From: Serratia microhaemolytica
GTDB taxonomy: Bacteria; Pseudomonadota; Gammaproteobacteria; Enterobacterales; Enterobacteriaceae
Direction of reading: 5' to 3'
DNA: 45,578 nucleotides
NCBI RefSeq assembly: GCF_004011885.1
Contig: NZ_SBEF01000028.1
Coordinates: 1-45,578, forward strand
In this document: piece after piece, positions 8,348 to 19,414 of the stretch
Layout: the number at the start of each line of letters is the position of its first letter
Numbering within the stretch: position 1 is the stretch's first letter
Notes under the pieces: model-generated
The model's input: the letters and a program-made list of their open reading frames with translations, nothing else
Database searches by the model: none
Told to the model about the DNA's origin: nothing
Program-made: the position numbers and the translations under genes

Positions 8348-11161
8348 ATGAGTGACTACAAGAATACCCTGAACTTACCAGAGACCGGGTTCCCGATGCG
8401 TGGTGATCTTGCCAAGCGTGAACCTGGTATGCTTGAGCGTTGGTATGCACAGGATCTGTATGGGATGATTCGTGCGGCCAAAAAAGGCAAGAAATCGTTC
8501 ATCCTGCATGATGGCCCCCCTTACGCCAATGGCAACATTCACATCGGTCACTCGGTCAATAAAATCCTCAAAGACATTATTGTCAAAGCAAAGGGAATGG
8601 CCGGTTTTGACTCCCCTTACGTACCCGGCTGGGATTGCCACGGCTTGCCGATTGAGCTGAAAGTAGAACAACTGCATGGCAAACCAGGAGAAAAACTGAC
8701 TGCAGCCGAGTTTCGTCAGAAGTGTCGCGAATATGCCGCAGAGCAGATTGCCGGTCAGAAAAAAGATTTTATCCGTCTCGGTGTACTGGGTGACTGGGAT
8801 CGCCCCTATCTGACAATGGACTTCAATACCGAAGCCAATATCATCCGCGCATTGGGCAAGATCATTGCGAATGGTCACTTGCACAAAGGTGCGAAACCGG
8901 TGCACTGGTGTACCGATTGCGGCTCCTCGCTCGCGGAAGCAGAGGTGGAGTATTACGACAAAACGTCACCCTCGATCGATGTGATGTTCCAGGCAAGCGA
9001 TGCGCCAGCAGTGGCCGCGCTGTTTGGTGCTAGCCAGTTTAGCGGTGCGGTCTCGTTAGTGATCTGGACCACGACCCCTTGGACACTGCCAGCCAACCGA
9101 GCAATTGCACTCAATGCTGAATTTAACTACCAACTGGTGCAGGTCGATCAGCAGTGTCTGATCCTCGCTGCCGATCTGGTCAGCAGCGTGATGAAGCGTG
9201 CCGAAATTGACGCCTGGCAAGTGCTCGGTAGCTGTTCTGGTCAAGCGCTTGAACATATGCGTTTCCGGCATCCATTTATGGGCTTTGATGTGCCGGTGGT
9301 ACTGGGCGATCACGTGACACTGGATGCCGGTACTGGTGCCGTCCATACCGCACCGGGCCATGGCCCGGACGACTTTGTCATCGGGCAAAAATATCAACTT
9401 GAGGTTGCCAATCCAGTCGGTGGCAATGGCTGTTACCTGCCAGGCACCTACCCGCTGCTTGACGGCAAGTTTGTGTTTAAGTGCAACGATATCATTGTCG
9501 ATCTGTTGCGTGACAAAGGTGCATTACTGCACGTTGAACGCCTGCTACACAGTTACCCATGCTGCTGGCGCCATAAGACACCGATCATTTTCCGTGCGAC
9601 ACCACAGTGGTTTATCAGCATGGATCAGCAGGGGCTGCGTAGTCAGTCGCTGGCAGAGATCGAACAAGTGCAATGGATACCCGATTGGGGACAGGCACGC
9701 ATAGAAGCGATGGTAGCTAACCGGCCGGACTGGTGTATTTCACGTCAGCGCACCTGGGGTGTACCGATGTCGCTGTTTATCCACAAAGAGAGTGGTGAAC
9801 TGCATCCGCGCACTGCCGAATTGATCGAGCAGGTTGCACGGCGTGTTGAGCAGCACGGCATTCAAGCCTGGTGGGATCTTGATGCCGCAGAACTGCTGGG
9901 CGAGCAGGCAGCAGAATACGAAAAAGTATTTGATACGCTTGACGTTTGGTTCGATTCAGGCTCCACACACGCCTCAGTGGTTGATGTACGCGAAGAGTTT
10001 AACGGTCAGCGTGCTGATATGTATCTCGAAGGCTCTGACCAGCATCGTGGCTGGTTTATGTCATCGTTGATGATCTCAACCGCGATGAAAGGCAAAGCGC
10101 CTTATAAGCAGGTGCTCACTCACGGTTTTACCGTTGATGGCCAAGGCCGCAAGATGTCGAAGTCGATCGGCAATACAGTTAGCCCACAACAGGTGATGGA
10201 TAAACTGGGTGCAGATATTTTACGCCTGTGGGTGGCCTCGACTGACTACAGCGGTGAAATCGCCGTCTCAGACGAGATCCTCAAACGTGCAGCCGATGCT
10301 TATCGCCGTATTCGTAACACCGCACGTTTCCTGCTGGCCAACCTGAACGGTTTTGAACCAGCAACCGACAGTGTTGCTGCTGCAGAGATGGTGGTACTGG
10401 ATCGCTGGGCAGTTGGGCGCGCATTAGCAGCACAACAGGAGATCGAACAGGCTTATGCTAACTACGATTTCCACCAAGTGGTGCAACGCATGATGCACTT
10501 CTGCTCGGTTGAGATGGGTTCTTTCTATCTCGATATCATCAAAGATCGCCAATACACGGCCAAGAGTGACAGCTTGGCGCGCCGCAGTTGTCAAACGGCG
10601 CTGTTCCATATTGCACAGGCACTGGTACGCTGGATGGCACCGATCATGTCGTTTACTGCGGATGAAATCTGGAACTTCCTGCCTGGTAAACAGGCAGCTT
10701 ACGTGTTCACTGAAGAGTGGTATACCGGCCTGTTTGGCCTCGCCGACGGTGAAAGCATGGATGATGCTTTCTGGGAACAACTGCTGAAAGTACGTGGCGA
10801 AGTGAACAAAGTGCTGGAGCAGGCACGTGCAGAGAAGCGGATTGGTGGCTCGCTGGAAGCCGCAGTGACGCTCTATGCTGATCCGGCACTGGCAGCACAG
10901 CTTAACAGCCTGCAAGATGAGTTGCGCTTTGTGCTACTGACTTCAGCAGCAACAGTGGCGCCGCTTGCTGATGCCCCTGCCGAAGCGCAAGCCAGTGAAT
11001 TGGCCGGCCTGAAAATTGCGTTTCACGCTGCTGAGGGTGAAAAGTGCCCACGTTGCTGGCACTACGCCACCGATATTGGTCAAGTGGCAGAACATGGTGA
11101 TATCTGTGGGCGCTGTGTGACTAATGTCGCCGGTAGTGGCGAGCAGCGTCATTATGCTTAA
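8348..11161 (+). CDS. ileS: Isoleucyl-tRNA synthetase
   Basis: IleS charges tRNA-Ile in the cytoplasm. The 937-residue class I synthetase has the HIGH motif as [11 protein letters not shown] (near residue 62), the CP1 editing domain ([17 protein letters not shown] near 241), and KMSKS as [11 protein letters not shown] (near 602). A C-terminal zinc-binding Cys cluster follows ([10 protein letters not shown] ... CGRCV near 903-924). Length is within one residue of the E. coli enzyme. It is normally followed almost directly by lspA, but here 170 bases with a large hairpin separate them. Confidence 0.98.
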   Translation: MSDYKNTLNLPETGFPMRGDLAKREPGMLERWYAQDLYGMIRAAKKGKKSFILHDGPPYANGNIHIGHSVNKILKDIIVKAKGMAGFDSPYVPGWDCHGLPIELKVEQLHGKPGEKLTAAEFRQKCREYAAEQIAGQKKDFIRLGVLGDWDRPYLTMDFNTEANIIRALGKIIANGHLHKGAKPVHWCTDCGSSLAEAEVEYYDKTSPSIDVMFQASDAPAVAALFGASQFSGAVSLVIWTTTPWTLPANRAIALNAEFNYQLVQVDQQCLILAADLVSSVMKRAEIDAWQVLGSCSGQALEHMRFRHPFMGFDVPVVLGDHVTLDAGTGAVHTAPGHGPDDFVIGQKYQLEVANPVGGNGCYLPGTYPLLDGKFVFKCNDIIVDLLRDKGALLHVERLLHSYPCCWRHKTPIIFRATPQWFISMDQQGLRSQSLAEIEQVQWIPDWGQARIEAMVANRPDWCISRQRTWGVPMSLFIHKESGELHPRTAELIEQVARRVEQHGIQAWWDLDAAELLGEQAAEYEKVFDTLDVWFDSGSTHASVVDVREEFNGQRADMYLEGSDQHRGWFMSSLMISTAMKGKAPYKQVLTHGFTVDGQGRKMSKSIGNTVSPQQVMDKLGADILRLWVASTDYSGEIAVSDEILKRAADAYRRIRNTARFLLANLNGFEPATDSVAAAEMVVLDRWAVGRALAAQQEIEQAYANYDFHQVVQRMMHFCSVEMGSFYLDIIKDRQYTAKSDSLARRSCQTALFHIAQALVRWMAPIMSFTADEIWNFLPGKQAAYVFTEEWYTGLFGLADGESMDDAFWEQLLKVRGEVNKVLEQARAEKRIGGSLEAAVTLYADPALAAQLNSLQDELRFVLLTSAATVAPLADAPAEAQASELAGLKIAFHAAEGEKCPRCWHYATDIGQVAEHGDICGRCVTNVAGSGEQRHYA

Positions 11162-11176
11162 CGCGTAGTCACTGGC

Positions 11177-11221
11177 ATAATCACTGCCGATACGGTGTAA
11201 AACGGTATCGGCAGTGATTAT
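11177..11221. repeat. Long perfect hairpin inserted between ileS and lspA
   Basis: ATAATCACTGCCGATAC (11177-11193) and its exact complement (11205-11221) form a 17-bp stem with an 11-base loop. There is no T-run, so it is not a classic terminator. It could be a mobile intergenic repeat, an mRNA-stabilising hairpin, or an attenuator between the two genes. The following 110 bases up to lspA hold nothing I recognise. Confidence 0.8.
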
Positions 11222-11331
11222 AGACCTCCGTCGGCCAGGTGGCTATGCGCTTGGTCACTCCAGCGCTATCACCTGGCGGCAATTTGACTCATTGAGAATA
11301 TACCACCCCTGCATATGAGAATAATGACCTG

Positions 11332-11844
11332 ATGAGTAATGCAATACGTTCCACCGGCCTGCGCTGGTTATGGTTAGCCTTACTGGCACTGGTGCTCGAT
11401 TTTGCCAGCAAACAGTGGATCTTACACCACTTCGAACTGGGGCAAAGTCAGCCACTGTTTCCATTTTTCAATCTCTATTACGCGCGTAACTATGGCGCAG
11501 CATTCAGCTTTCTTGCCGGGCACAGTGGCTGGCAGCGCTGGTTTTTTGCCAGCATCGCGGTGATCATTGTGTTGATACTGCTGGTAATGATGTACCGCAG
11601 TTGTGCCAAAGAACGATTGACCAACATCGCCTATGCACTGATTATTGGTGGTGCCGTCGGTAACTTGATTGACCGGCTCTGGCACGGTTTTGTCATCGAT
11701 TTTATCGATTTCTATATTGGCCGCTGGCACTACCCAACCTTCAATTTAGCCGATACTTTTATCTGTATCGGCGCACTGTTGGTACTGCTAGATAGCCTGC
11801 TTCCGGGCAAAAAAAAACCTTCTACTGAAAAAGATCGACGCTGA
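11332..11844 (+). CDS. lspA: Lipoprotein signal peptidase (signal peptidase II)
   Basis: LspA cleaves signal peptides from diacylated prolipoproteins in the inner membrane. The 170-residue protein has four predicted membrane helices. Family motifs are present: LDFASKQWI near residue 22, [14 protein letters not shown] near 50, and both catalytic Asp regions, [14 protein letters not shown] (Asp near 114) and [11 protein letters not shown] (Asp near 141). Length and start match the E. coli protein. fkpB starts one base after the stop codon, indicating coupled translation. Confidence 0.97.
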   Translation: MSNAIRSTGLRWLWLALLALVLDFASKQWILHHFELGQSQPLFPFFNLYYARNYGAAFSFLAGHSGWQRWFFASIAVIIVLILLVMMYRSCAKERLTNIAYALIIGGAVGNLIDRLWHGFVIDFIDFYIGRWHYPTFNLADTFICIGALLVLLDSLLPGKKKPSTEKDRR

Positions 11845-11845
11845 T

Positions 11846-12316
11846 ATGACAACTCAGGTTAATGCTAATCGTGCGCTGCTCGCGCACTTCACACTGAAAC
11901 TGGCCGATGGCTCAACCGCAGAATCGAGCCTGATCAGTGGTAAACCGGCGCTATTCCGTTTCGGTGATGGTAGCCTCTCGGCCGAACTGGAGCAGCAACT
12001 GATCGGCTTAGCGGTCGGTGATAAAGTGCAGTTTACCTTGCCAGCACAGGCGGCGTTTGGTCTACAGAATCCGGATCTGATCCAGTTCTTTTCACATCAG
12101 GATTTTCATAGCACCGGCGTGCCGGAAGTGGGCACCATCATGCTATTTAATGCCATCGATGGCAGTGAGTTGCCTGGTTTGGTACGCGAAGTGACTGCAC
12201 AGTCGATCACGGTCGATTTCAACCATCCGCTGGCTGGTCAGGCGGTGAGTTTCGATATCGAAGTCCTGGAAATTGACCCGCAACAGGAGCCGAGTGATGC
12301 AAATACTGTTAGCTAA
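11846..12316 (+). CDS. fkpB: FKBP-type peptidyl-prolyl isomerase (SlpA/FkpB)
   Basis: The 156-residue product is the small SlyD-like prolyl isomerase that usually lies between lspA and ispH. The FKBP part ([10 protein letters not shown], then [19 protein letters not shown]) and the insert-in-flap chaperone domain are recognisable. The C-terminus has the usual [18 protein letters not shown]. It lacks the His-rich tail of SlyD. Its last 20 bases overlap the start of ispH. Confidence 0.93.
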   Translation: MTTQVNANRALLAHFTLKLADGSTAESSLISGKPALFRFGDGSLSAELEQQLIGLAVGDKVQFTLPAQAAFGLQNPDLIQFFSHQDFHSTGVPEVGTIMLFNAIDGSELPGLVREVTAQSITVDFNHPLAGQAVSFDIEVLEIDPQQEPSDANTVS

Positions 12317-13259
12317 CCCACGCGGTTTTTGTGCTGGTGTCGATCGTGCTATCAGCATTGTCGAACGGGCATTGGAAATTTATGGTGCGCCGATCTTTGT
12401 GCGCCATGAAGTGGTACACAACCGCTACGTGGTAGAGGGGTTGCGTGCGCGTGGTGCCGTGTTTATTGAACAGATTGACGAAGTGCCCGACGGCGCGATT
12501 CTGATCTTCTCCGCCCACGGTGTGTCACAAGCCATACGGGCAGAAGCGAAAGCGCGCTCACTGACCATGCTGTTTGATGCCACCTGTCCACTGGTGACTA
12601 AAGTGCATATGGAGGTCGCGCGTGCCAGCCACAAAGGCATCGAGGCAATCCTGATTGGTCATGCCGGTCACCCAGAAGTCGAAGGCACGATGGGGCAGTA
12701 CAACAACCCACAAGGTGGGATGTATCTGGTTGAGTCACCGGAAGATGTGTGGCAACTGCAAGTAAAAGATGAAACCAACCTCTGCTTTATGACACAAACC
12801 ACCCTATCGGTTGACGATACCTCAGCGGTGATTGATGCCCTTCGCCAGCGTTTCCCCAACATTATCGGGCCACGCAAAGATGACATCTGCTACGCCACCA
12901 CCAACCGTCAAGAAGCAGTACGCAGTCTGGCAGCCAGTGCCGATGTGGTGCTGGTGGTTGGCTCGAAAAATTCTTCCAACTCCAACCGGTTGGCTGAATT
13001 GGCACAACGTGTTGGCAAACCCGCGTATCTGATCGACACCGCCGCCGACATTCAGTCCGAGTGGCTACAGGGCGCCAATTGCGTCGGTGTGACAGCCGGA
13101 GCGTCCGCGCCAGATGTGTTGGTGCAGGAGGTGGTCGATCGGCTGAAAACACTGGGTGGCGATGAAATTCACGAGATTGCTGGTCGTGAAGAGAACATTG
13201 TGTTTGAAGTCCCCAAAGAGCTACGGATCAATATCCAGCAGGTTGATTCATCCACTTGA
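12297..13259 (+). CDS. ispH: 4-hydroxy-3-methylbut-2-enyl diphosphate reductase
   Basis: IspH makes IPP and DMAPP in the last step of the MEP isoprenoid pathway, using a [4Fe-4S] cluster. The three ligand Cys are visible: [13 protein letters not shown] (near residue 12), [11 protein letters not shown] (near 97) and [10 protein letters not shown] (near 198). The HGV and SxN substrate motifs ([11 protein letters not shown]) are also present. An open frame extends upstream to a TTG at 12273, but I place the start at ATG 12297. That start gives the conserved [11 protein letters not shown]-terminus and has AGGAG at a good distance. Confidence 0.97.
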   Translation: MQILLANPRGFCAGVDRAISIVERALEIYGAPIFVRHEVVHNRYVVEGLRARGAVFIEQIDEVPDGAILIFSAHGVSQAIRAEAKARSLTMLFDATCPLVTKVHMEVARASHKGIEAILIGHAGHPEVEGTMGQYNNPQGGMYLVESPEDVWQLQVKDETNLCFMTQTTLSVDDTSAVIDALRQRFPNIIGPRKDDICYATTNRQEAVRSLAASADVVLVVGSKNSSNSNRLAELAQRVGKPAYLIDTAADIQSEWLQGANCVGVTAGASAPDVLVQEVVDRLKTLGGDEIHEIAGREENIVFEVPKELRINIQQVDSST

Positions 13260-13284
13260 GACAACTAACCAGATAAGGATGTGA

Positions 13285-14109
<825 letters not shown>

Positions 14110-14150
14110 TTTCCGTGCTGCAGTTCACTTTGCACCTCACCGACGGTAAC

Positions 14151-14174
14151 AAGAGCAGCCACCAAGCTGCTCTT
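14151..14174. terminator. Hairpin terminator between dapB and the accessory operon
   Basis: AAGAGCAGC pairs with GCTGCTCTT around a six-base loop, followed by a short T-rich stretch. It can end both convergent units. Confidence 0.7.
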
Positions 14175-14221
14175 TGATTTTATGCGCCAAGTCTCAGTTG
14201 TCAGCAGCGCTGATATTGTGA

Positions 14222-15535
14222 TCAACATTGCAGGCTCATCGTGACCTGGCATCCTTGGCTATCTTGTCGATTTTGTAGTGTCAAATACCCTCCATGCTGC
14301 TCTGCAATCTGACGACATAGTATCAGCCCAATGCCGTTTCCTGTCGGTTTTGCCGTGTAGAACGGCACGAATAAATTTTCTGGATTGGTTAATCCCACCC
14401 CGCTGTCTTTGACAGCAATCACCAGTCGACCACATTCGGTATACCAATCAATCAAGATAGGTTCGGCATTATCGCTCATCGCCTCATCAGCATTTTTCAC
14501 AATATTAATCAGCAGTTGGTAAATCTGCCCGCGATCAACACGTGCGGTAACCGAGTCAAAACCGTTTAATTCAAATCTGCGCTGCATGAACAGCAGTGGT
14601 AACTCTTTAATCAACCCAGCGATGTCTGTCTCGGTTTTCACCGGCGGTGCCAGCTTGTTCAGTTGTTGGTAGCTGTTGATAAAATCAATCAGCTCTTTTG
14701 CCCGCCGGTGAATCAACGCAATACCCTCGGCAAATCCAGCCGGTGCCTGTTCAGGATGGCTACCATAATAGCACTGCAACATCTGGCTGATAGACGAGAT
14801 AGGACTAAGCGAGTTGTTAATTTCATGGCTAATGACGCGCAGCAGGTTTTGCCATACTTTTTTCTGCTCATCACGCAATAGCTGATCGACATCATTGATG
14901 AACAACAGAACATGACTCTCGCCATCGACAAGATAGTGGTCACTATTAACTTTATAACGGCCTGGGCGACCATGATGGCTGAACTCCACCGGATGATTGG
15001 AATTTGCACTGCTGAGCAGTTGCTCAAGTTGCCAGCGTCCAGCATCTTCACCAATCAGTGATTCTGCTGGGCAATCCAACATCTGTGCCGCCGCGTGGTT
15101 ACACCAGATCACTCGGTGTTGGCTGTTCAGTGCAAAAATTGAAATGGTAATATTTGACAACACCTTATGCAGTAAAAAATCCATTTCGCGCTGCTGCTGA
15201 CGATGACGAGACAACTGCGACACCATTGCATTTACCTGACTGATAACCCGTGTAAATATTCCATTTTCTTTGGTACTTCCGCGCAGACTGAAATCCTGCT
15301 GTTCGACCGCTTCAAGCAGATTGCAGATAACATTCACTCTGCTATTCAGTTGCTGAAAAAAATGATAACTGCAATAAAGCGTGGCTACACACAACATCAG
15401 TAGCGTTAATAGCTTCAAATACAGAGATTGCGCTGGGAACGCCCATAACAGCAGGTAAGCCAGTATGCCTGCGATCGGCGACAGTGTGCACAACATCAGT
15501 TGCCGGATTTCAAACCGGCTAACAAGTTTACTCAT
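14222..15535 (-). CDS. Sensor histidine kinase of the ABC-transporter operon
   Basis: The 437 residues begin with two membrane helices (about residues 17-60) with almost no periplasmic loop, so the signal is probably sensed in the membrane or cytoplasm. A HAMP-like linker and a PAS domain follow (about 130-225). The phospho-acceptor His is in RVISHEINNSLSPISSIS (near 242). An NtrY-like ATPase domain has INIVKNADEAM, DSGVGLTNPENLF and GNGIGLILCRQI. It is the last gene of the operon and overlaps the response regulator by 8 bases. The partner regulator is almost certainly the adjacent gene. The signal is unknown. Confidence 0.88.
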   Translation of the reverse strand: MSKLVSRFEIRQLMLCTLSPIAGILAYLLLWAFPAQSLYLKLLTLLMLCVATLYCSYHFFQQLNSRVNVICNLLEAVEQQDFSLRGSTKENGIFTRVISQVNAMVSQLSRHRQQQREMDFLLHKVLSNITISIFALNSQHRVIWCNHAAAQMLDCPAESLIGEDAGRWQLEQLLSSANSNHPVEFSHHGRPGRYKVNSDHYLVDGESHVLLFINDVDQLLRDEQKKVWQNLLRVISHEINNSLSPISSISQMLQCYYGSHPEQAPAGFAEGIALIHRRAKELIDFINSYQQLNKLAPPVKTETDIAGLIKELPLLFMQRRFELNGFDSVTARVDRGQIYQLLINIVKNADEAMSDNAEPILIDWYTECGRLVIAVKDSGVGLTNPENLFVPFYTAKPTGNGIGLILCRQIAEQHGGYLTLQNRQDSQGCQVTMSLQC

Positions 15536-16937
15536 GGCGAATTTTTAGCTTATCCAGTCTACGATAAAAAGCACTGCGGCTTAACCCAAGCGATCCCGCT
15601 GCCTTTACCGCATTGCCTTGATATTGTTGCAGCCGTTTTAACAACAACGATCTCTCGATTGCAGCCAACGTCAACATCTCGGTATTTTGCTGCTCGTCGG
15701 GCTTTGCAACGCACGCAGTTTGATGCAACGCATCGCGTGGCAGACATAAATCTTCCAGTGCGATGCAATCAGTACCGCATAACAACACCGCCCTCTCAAT
15801 CAGGTGACTCATCTCACGAATGTTGCCCGGCCAGTGGTAGCCATGAAGTCCGTTGATCGCCGATACTGATAGGCTGGCGATCGGTTTGTGGTATTTTCGC
15901 GCGTAACGTGCCAGAAAACGGTTGGCAAGGATCACTAAATCCTCCTGCCGCTCGCGTAACGGTGGTAAATGCAACTGGATGACGTTCAGGCGATACAGCA
16001 GATCTTGTCGAAAAGCGCCATTCGACACCGCCGCGTCCAAATCAGCATTGGTCGCAGCAATGATCCGGCAATTCGTTTTTTGCGTCCGTGACGATCCCAC
16101 GCGCTCAAATTGACGCTCTTCGAGCACACGCAATAACTTCACTTGTTGGGATAAAGGAAGATTGGCAATTTCATCAAGGAACAGTGTCCCCTTATCGGCC
16201 AATTCAAAACGGCCAATGCGGTTTTCACGCGCATCAGTAAATGCGCCCTTAACATGGCCGAACATCTCGCTCTCAAACAGATGCTCATTAATACATCCCA
16301 TGTTTACTTCAACCAGGCTGTTTTCCCTGCGTGAGGACAACTGATGAATGTAACGCGCCAGTAAGCTCTTGCCGGTGCCGTTTTCTCCCAGAATAAGAAT
16401 GCTGGTGTCAGTTTCGGCGACAGCCTGAACCAGCGCCAGAAGTTGCTTCATTGACGGCGAACGCACCACCCACTCACTGCCAACATCATCGTGCTGCGCC
16501 AGCCTGAGCAGTTTATTTTCTTCGCGCAAACAATTTCCGCGCCTTCGCGCGCGGCTGAGTTCAATCTGTTGTTGAACGATGCTGAGCAGGCGTTCATTAT
16601 CCCAAGGTTTTTGAATAAAATCTGCCGCACCCGCCCGCATCGCGTTGACGATAATATCGACACTGCCCCAACCGGTCATGGCAACAGCCGGTAAACAGTC
16701 GTCAAATTTTTTCAGTTCAGTCAGTAACTGTAATCCCTCTTTGCCGGATGTGGTGTCTTGCTGGAAGTTCATATCCATCAACACCAGATCATACGATTGG
16801 CGCGCCAAATGCGGCATCAATTGGTTGGCTTGGGTTTCGACGGTGACCTCATATCCCGCCATTCGCAGCAATAGTTCAAGGCTAGTTAAAATTCCGGCAT
16901 CATCATCAATGACCAGAATCCGTTTTTTCTCATCCAT
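15528..16937 (-). CDS. Sigma54-dependent response regulator (NtrC type) with GAFTDA variant
   Basis: The receiver domain has VIDDDAG and the phospho-acceptor in YDLVLMDMNFQQ. The AAA+ domain has Walker A GENGTGKS, Walker [13 protein letters not shown] and arginine region PPLRERQED. The C-terminal Fis-type helix-turn-helix includes AVKAAGSLGLSRSAFYRRLDKL. The sigma54-contact loop reads GAFTDA, not GAFTGA. The frame opens at a TTG (16958), with ATGs at 16949 and 16937. I chose 16937 because MDEKKRILVIDDD is a normal receiver start, but the ribosome site is weak for all three. It probably activates the operon's own sigma54 promoter at 21467-21482. Confidence 0.9.
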   Translation of the reverse strand: MDEKKRILVIDDDAGILTSLELLLRMAGYEVTVETQANQLMPHLARQSYDLVLMDMNFQQDTTSGKEGLQLLTELKKFDDCLPAVAMTGWGSVDIIVNAMRAGAADFIQKPWDNERLLSIVQQQIELSRARRRGNCLREENKLLRLAQHDDVGSEWVVRSPSMKQLLALVQAVAETDTSILILGENGTGKSLLARYIHQLSSRRENSLVEVNMGCINEHLFESEMFGHVKGAFTDARENRIGRFELADKGTLFLDEIANLPLSQQVKLLRVLEERQFERVGSSRTQKTNCRIIAATNADLDAAVSNGAFRQDLLYRLNVIQLHLPPLRERQEDLVILANRFLARYARKYHKPIASLSVSAINGLHGYHWPGNIREMSHLIERAVLLCGTDCIALEDLCLPRDALHQTACVAKPDEQQNTEMLTLAAIERSLLLKRLQQYQGNAVKAAGSLGLSRSAFYRRLDKLKIRHE

Positions 16938-16958
16938 AAACAGATCCATTTTCTGCAA

Positions 16959-16977
16959 CCATGCCTTAGCGGCATGG
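16959..16977 (-). promoter_or_regulatory. Small hairpin between permease and response-regulator genes
   Basis: CCATGCC pairs with GGCATGG around a five-base loop directly upstream of the possible regulator starts. It lacks a T-run. It could lower translation or transcription of the two regulatory genes relative to the transporter genes. Confidence 0.5.
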
Positions 16978-16984
16978 TCGATAT

Positions 16985-19414
16985 TTATTGGTACCTGATG
17001 GCATCAGCCGGTGACATGCGCATCACACGACGAGATGGCAGCCAGATAGCAACGGCGACGACCAGAGAGATTGTTAATGCAACCCACGAAAATAACAACA
17101 TAAATTCTGTCGTTCCATCACCAAGAATATCGCTAAGTTTGGGCGCTACCAGCAGCGCCAGCGGTAATCCTAAGATCAGACCAGCAAGTAACTGCTTTCC
17201 TCCCTGTCGCATCAGCATACGCAGTAACATCTTTTCCGTTGCCCCCACCGCCATACGGACCCCCATTTCCTGTATCCGCAGGTTGATAACGTTGCGCATT
17301 ACAGCGTAAATTCCCGTCGCGGCAAGGATCATGGCAACCAGACCAAACAGCATGAAAAGGCTGGCGATAAACTGCAATCCCGCCGTGTTACGCGCCAACT
17401 TCTGATCGAGCGTTTGCAGTTGGCTGACGGAAAGGTGGCTGTCGATCCGCCGTACCGCGCTGACCAATGCAGGTGCTAACAAAGCGGGTTCACTGGATTG
17501 TAGCAACACATTCACTGTGGCTGCGGTTTGTTGCTGAAGTGAACGGTAAATGGTCGCGCGGTGGCGAAATACACTAAAAGGTCGGCCATGGATCACATTC
17601 GGCACAACGCCGATTACACTATACCAACGCTGTTCATCTGCATTACGAACACGCAGACGCTTGCCGATGACATTTTTTTCTCCAGGCCAATACTGCTCAG
17701 CAAATGACTGGCTGACGACGACTACAGCTTGTGACTGACGATCATCACTAAAGGCAAATTCTCGACCTTGCAGCGCGGTTATCCCCATTGCCGATAAACT
17801 GCCTGGCATTACCAGCACATCATTAACCAACGGATAAGACCACTTCTCACGCTTACTGTTGGCCACATGGTCAACATCGACCTGAACCGGAAAGGTAAAT
17901 TGCCCGACAGTGCTGGTCGTCATCGCAGCGCGTTGTGCTCCTGGAATCGCGTTCAGTGCGGTTTGTAATTGCTGATAGAACAGAATACGGTGCTGCTGAT
18001 CCGGATACTGCACGGCATTCAGATGAATTTGCCCAACTAAATAATTTTGGCTGCTCACACCGTAGTCTGCACGTGTCGCCTGATAAACAAGCACACCTAG
18101 CAGTACGCTAGTGCACAAAATGGAACAGGATAACCCCACTTCAAATATTACTAACAGCCGAGATAGACGTCCGGCACGGCGACTTCTCGCGCCACGAGTT
18201 CCATCGCGCAATACCTGATTAAAATTACCATGAGTGATACGCCATGCTGGTAGCGCGCTCGTCACCGCTGCGGTAAGCAGCACTAACAGCAGTGCCAACA
18301 TAATTGTCGATGGCGCGAGACTCAGTTGCCACCAGAACGGGATGTTGTTAGGTACCAATCCTGGCAGAACGCGGTTAGTGATTTCCAGCCCCCAACCGGC
18401 GAGCAAAATTGCGACCATACCCGAGCACAGACAAACCAGCAGGCTTTCCCACATCATCTGCATCACCAGCCTGGATGAAGGCGCCCCCAAGGCAACACGA
18501 ATAGCTATCTCTTTTGCACGCTCCGTAGTACGCACAAGCAACAGATTCCCCACATTGCAACAGGCCAGTAGCAGAACAAATGCTACCGCGAGCAGCATAA
18601 TGAAAAAAATGGGCAGCGCTTCCTCACCAATAAAATTTTCCTGAAAAGTTAATACCTGAGCAGATAATCCCCTGTTGGTGGCAGGATAATCAACCGCAAG
18701 CGTCTTCATCACCATATTGAGATCGTCATTTGCTTGCTGGATGGAAATACCCGGTTTCAGGCGGGCATACACCGAAACTTCTGGGGCATCTGTTCGCGTC
18801 AGAAATTGTGCCGGGTTAAGTTGTGAAGGTAACCAAAGATCATGGAAAAAAGGAAAGGCAAAATCTTTCGGCATCACACCGATAATACGGGTCGAGACAC
18901 CATTAATCACCATACTGAGATTCAGTACCGATGCGCTGCCTGCAAAATAGTGTTGCCACATTTTGTAGCTGATGATAGTTACCGGTTCAGCACCTAATTC
19001 TGTATCACGCTGATTGAATATTCTGCCAGTGAGCGGCGCTACCCCGGTATAGGCAAACAGCTCACTGGTCGCGCGGATCGCTACCGATGAAACGGCGTTG
19101 TTACCATCGCTGATATCAACTCGTTCGCCAAAAAAATAGCCAACATTATCAAGTGTCGTATTGCGCGCTTTAATCACCTCGTAATCGAGATAATTAATAC
19201 CGGAGTCACTCAAGCTCACTCTATTGACTACCGTATTGAGCAACACCATATTTTTACTATCCGCATATGGTAAAGCTGCAAACATAATAGTATTGATCAC
19301 TGACACCATATAGAGCGTCAGAGCAAGCCCTGATGACATAATCAACACCGTGATTAATGAAAAGCCTGGTGTCTTCAGTAACAACCTTAACGCATAACGG
19401 ATATCAAACCACAT
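16985..19414 (-). CDS. ABC transporter permease with duplicated MacB/FtsX modules (ADOP-like)
   Basis: The 809-residue protein carries two copies of a MacB periplasmic core plus FtsX-type membrane module. The first helix is near 18-40, and three helices lie near 275-380 with the motif LLVRTTERAKEIAIRVALGA. The second module has a helix near 430 and three helices near 685-800 with the matching motif NLRIQEMGVRMAVGATEKM. The fused arrangement means one chain can form the whole permease. MacB-type permeases transmit mechanical work to the periplasm rather than carrying solute through the membrane. It overlaps the ATPase gene by 11 bases. The cargo is unknown (candidates are peptides, lipoproteins or toxic amphiphiles). 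Confidence 0.9.
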   Translation of the reverse strand: MWFDIRYALRLLLKTPGFSLITVLIMSSGLALTLYMVSVINTIMFAALPYADSKNMVLLNTVVNRVSLSDSGINYLDYEVIKARNTTLDNVGYFFGERVDISDGNNAVSSVAIRATSELFAYTGVAPLTGRIFNQRDTELGAEPVTIISYKMWQHYFAGSASVLNLSMVINGVSTRIIGVMPKDFAFPFFHDLWLPSQLNPAQFLTRTDAPEVSVYARLKPGISIQQANDDLNMVMKTLAVDYPATNRGLSAQVLTFQENFIGEEALPIFFIMLLAVAFVLLLACCNVGNLLLVRTTERAKEIAIRVALGAPSSRLVMQMMWESLLVCLCSGMVAILLAGWGLEITNRVLPGLVPNNIPFWWQLSLAPSTIMLALLLVLLTAAVTSALPAWRITHGNFNQVLRDGTRGARSRRAGRLSRLLVIFEVGLSCSILCTSVLLGVLVYQATRADYGVSSQNYLVGQIHLNAVQYPDQQHRILFYQQLQTALNAIPGAQRAAMTTSTVGQFTFPVQVDVDHVANSKREKWSYPLVNDVLVMPGSLSAMGITALQGREFAFSDDRQSQAVVVVSQSFAEQYWPGEKNVIGKRLRVRNADEQRWYSVIGVVPNVIHGRPFSVFRHRATIYRSLQQQTAATVNVLLQSSEPALLAPALVSAVRRIDSHLSVSQLQTLDQKLARNTAGLQFIASLFMLFGLVAMILAATGIYAVMRNVINLRIQEMGVRMAVGATEKMLLRMLMRQGGKQLLAGLILGLPLALLVAPKLSDILGDGTTEFMLLFSWVALTISLVVAVAIWLPSRRVMRMSPADAIRYQ

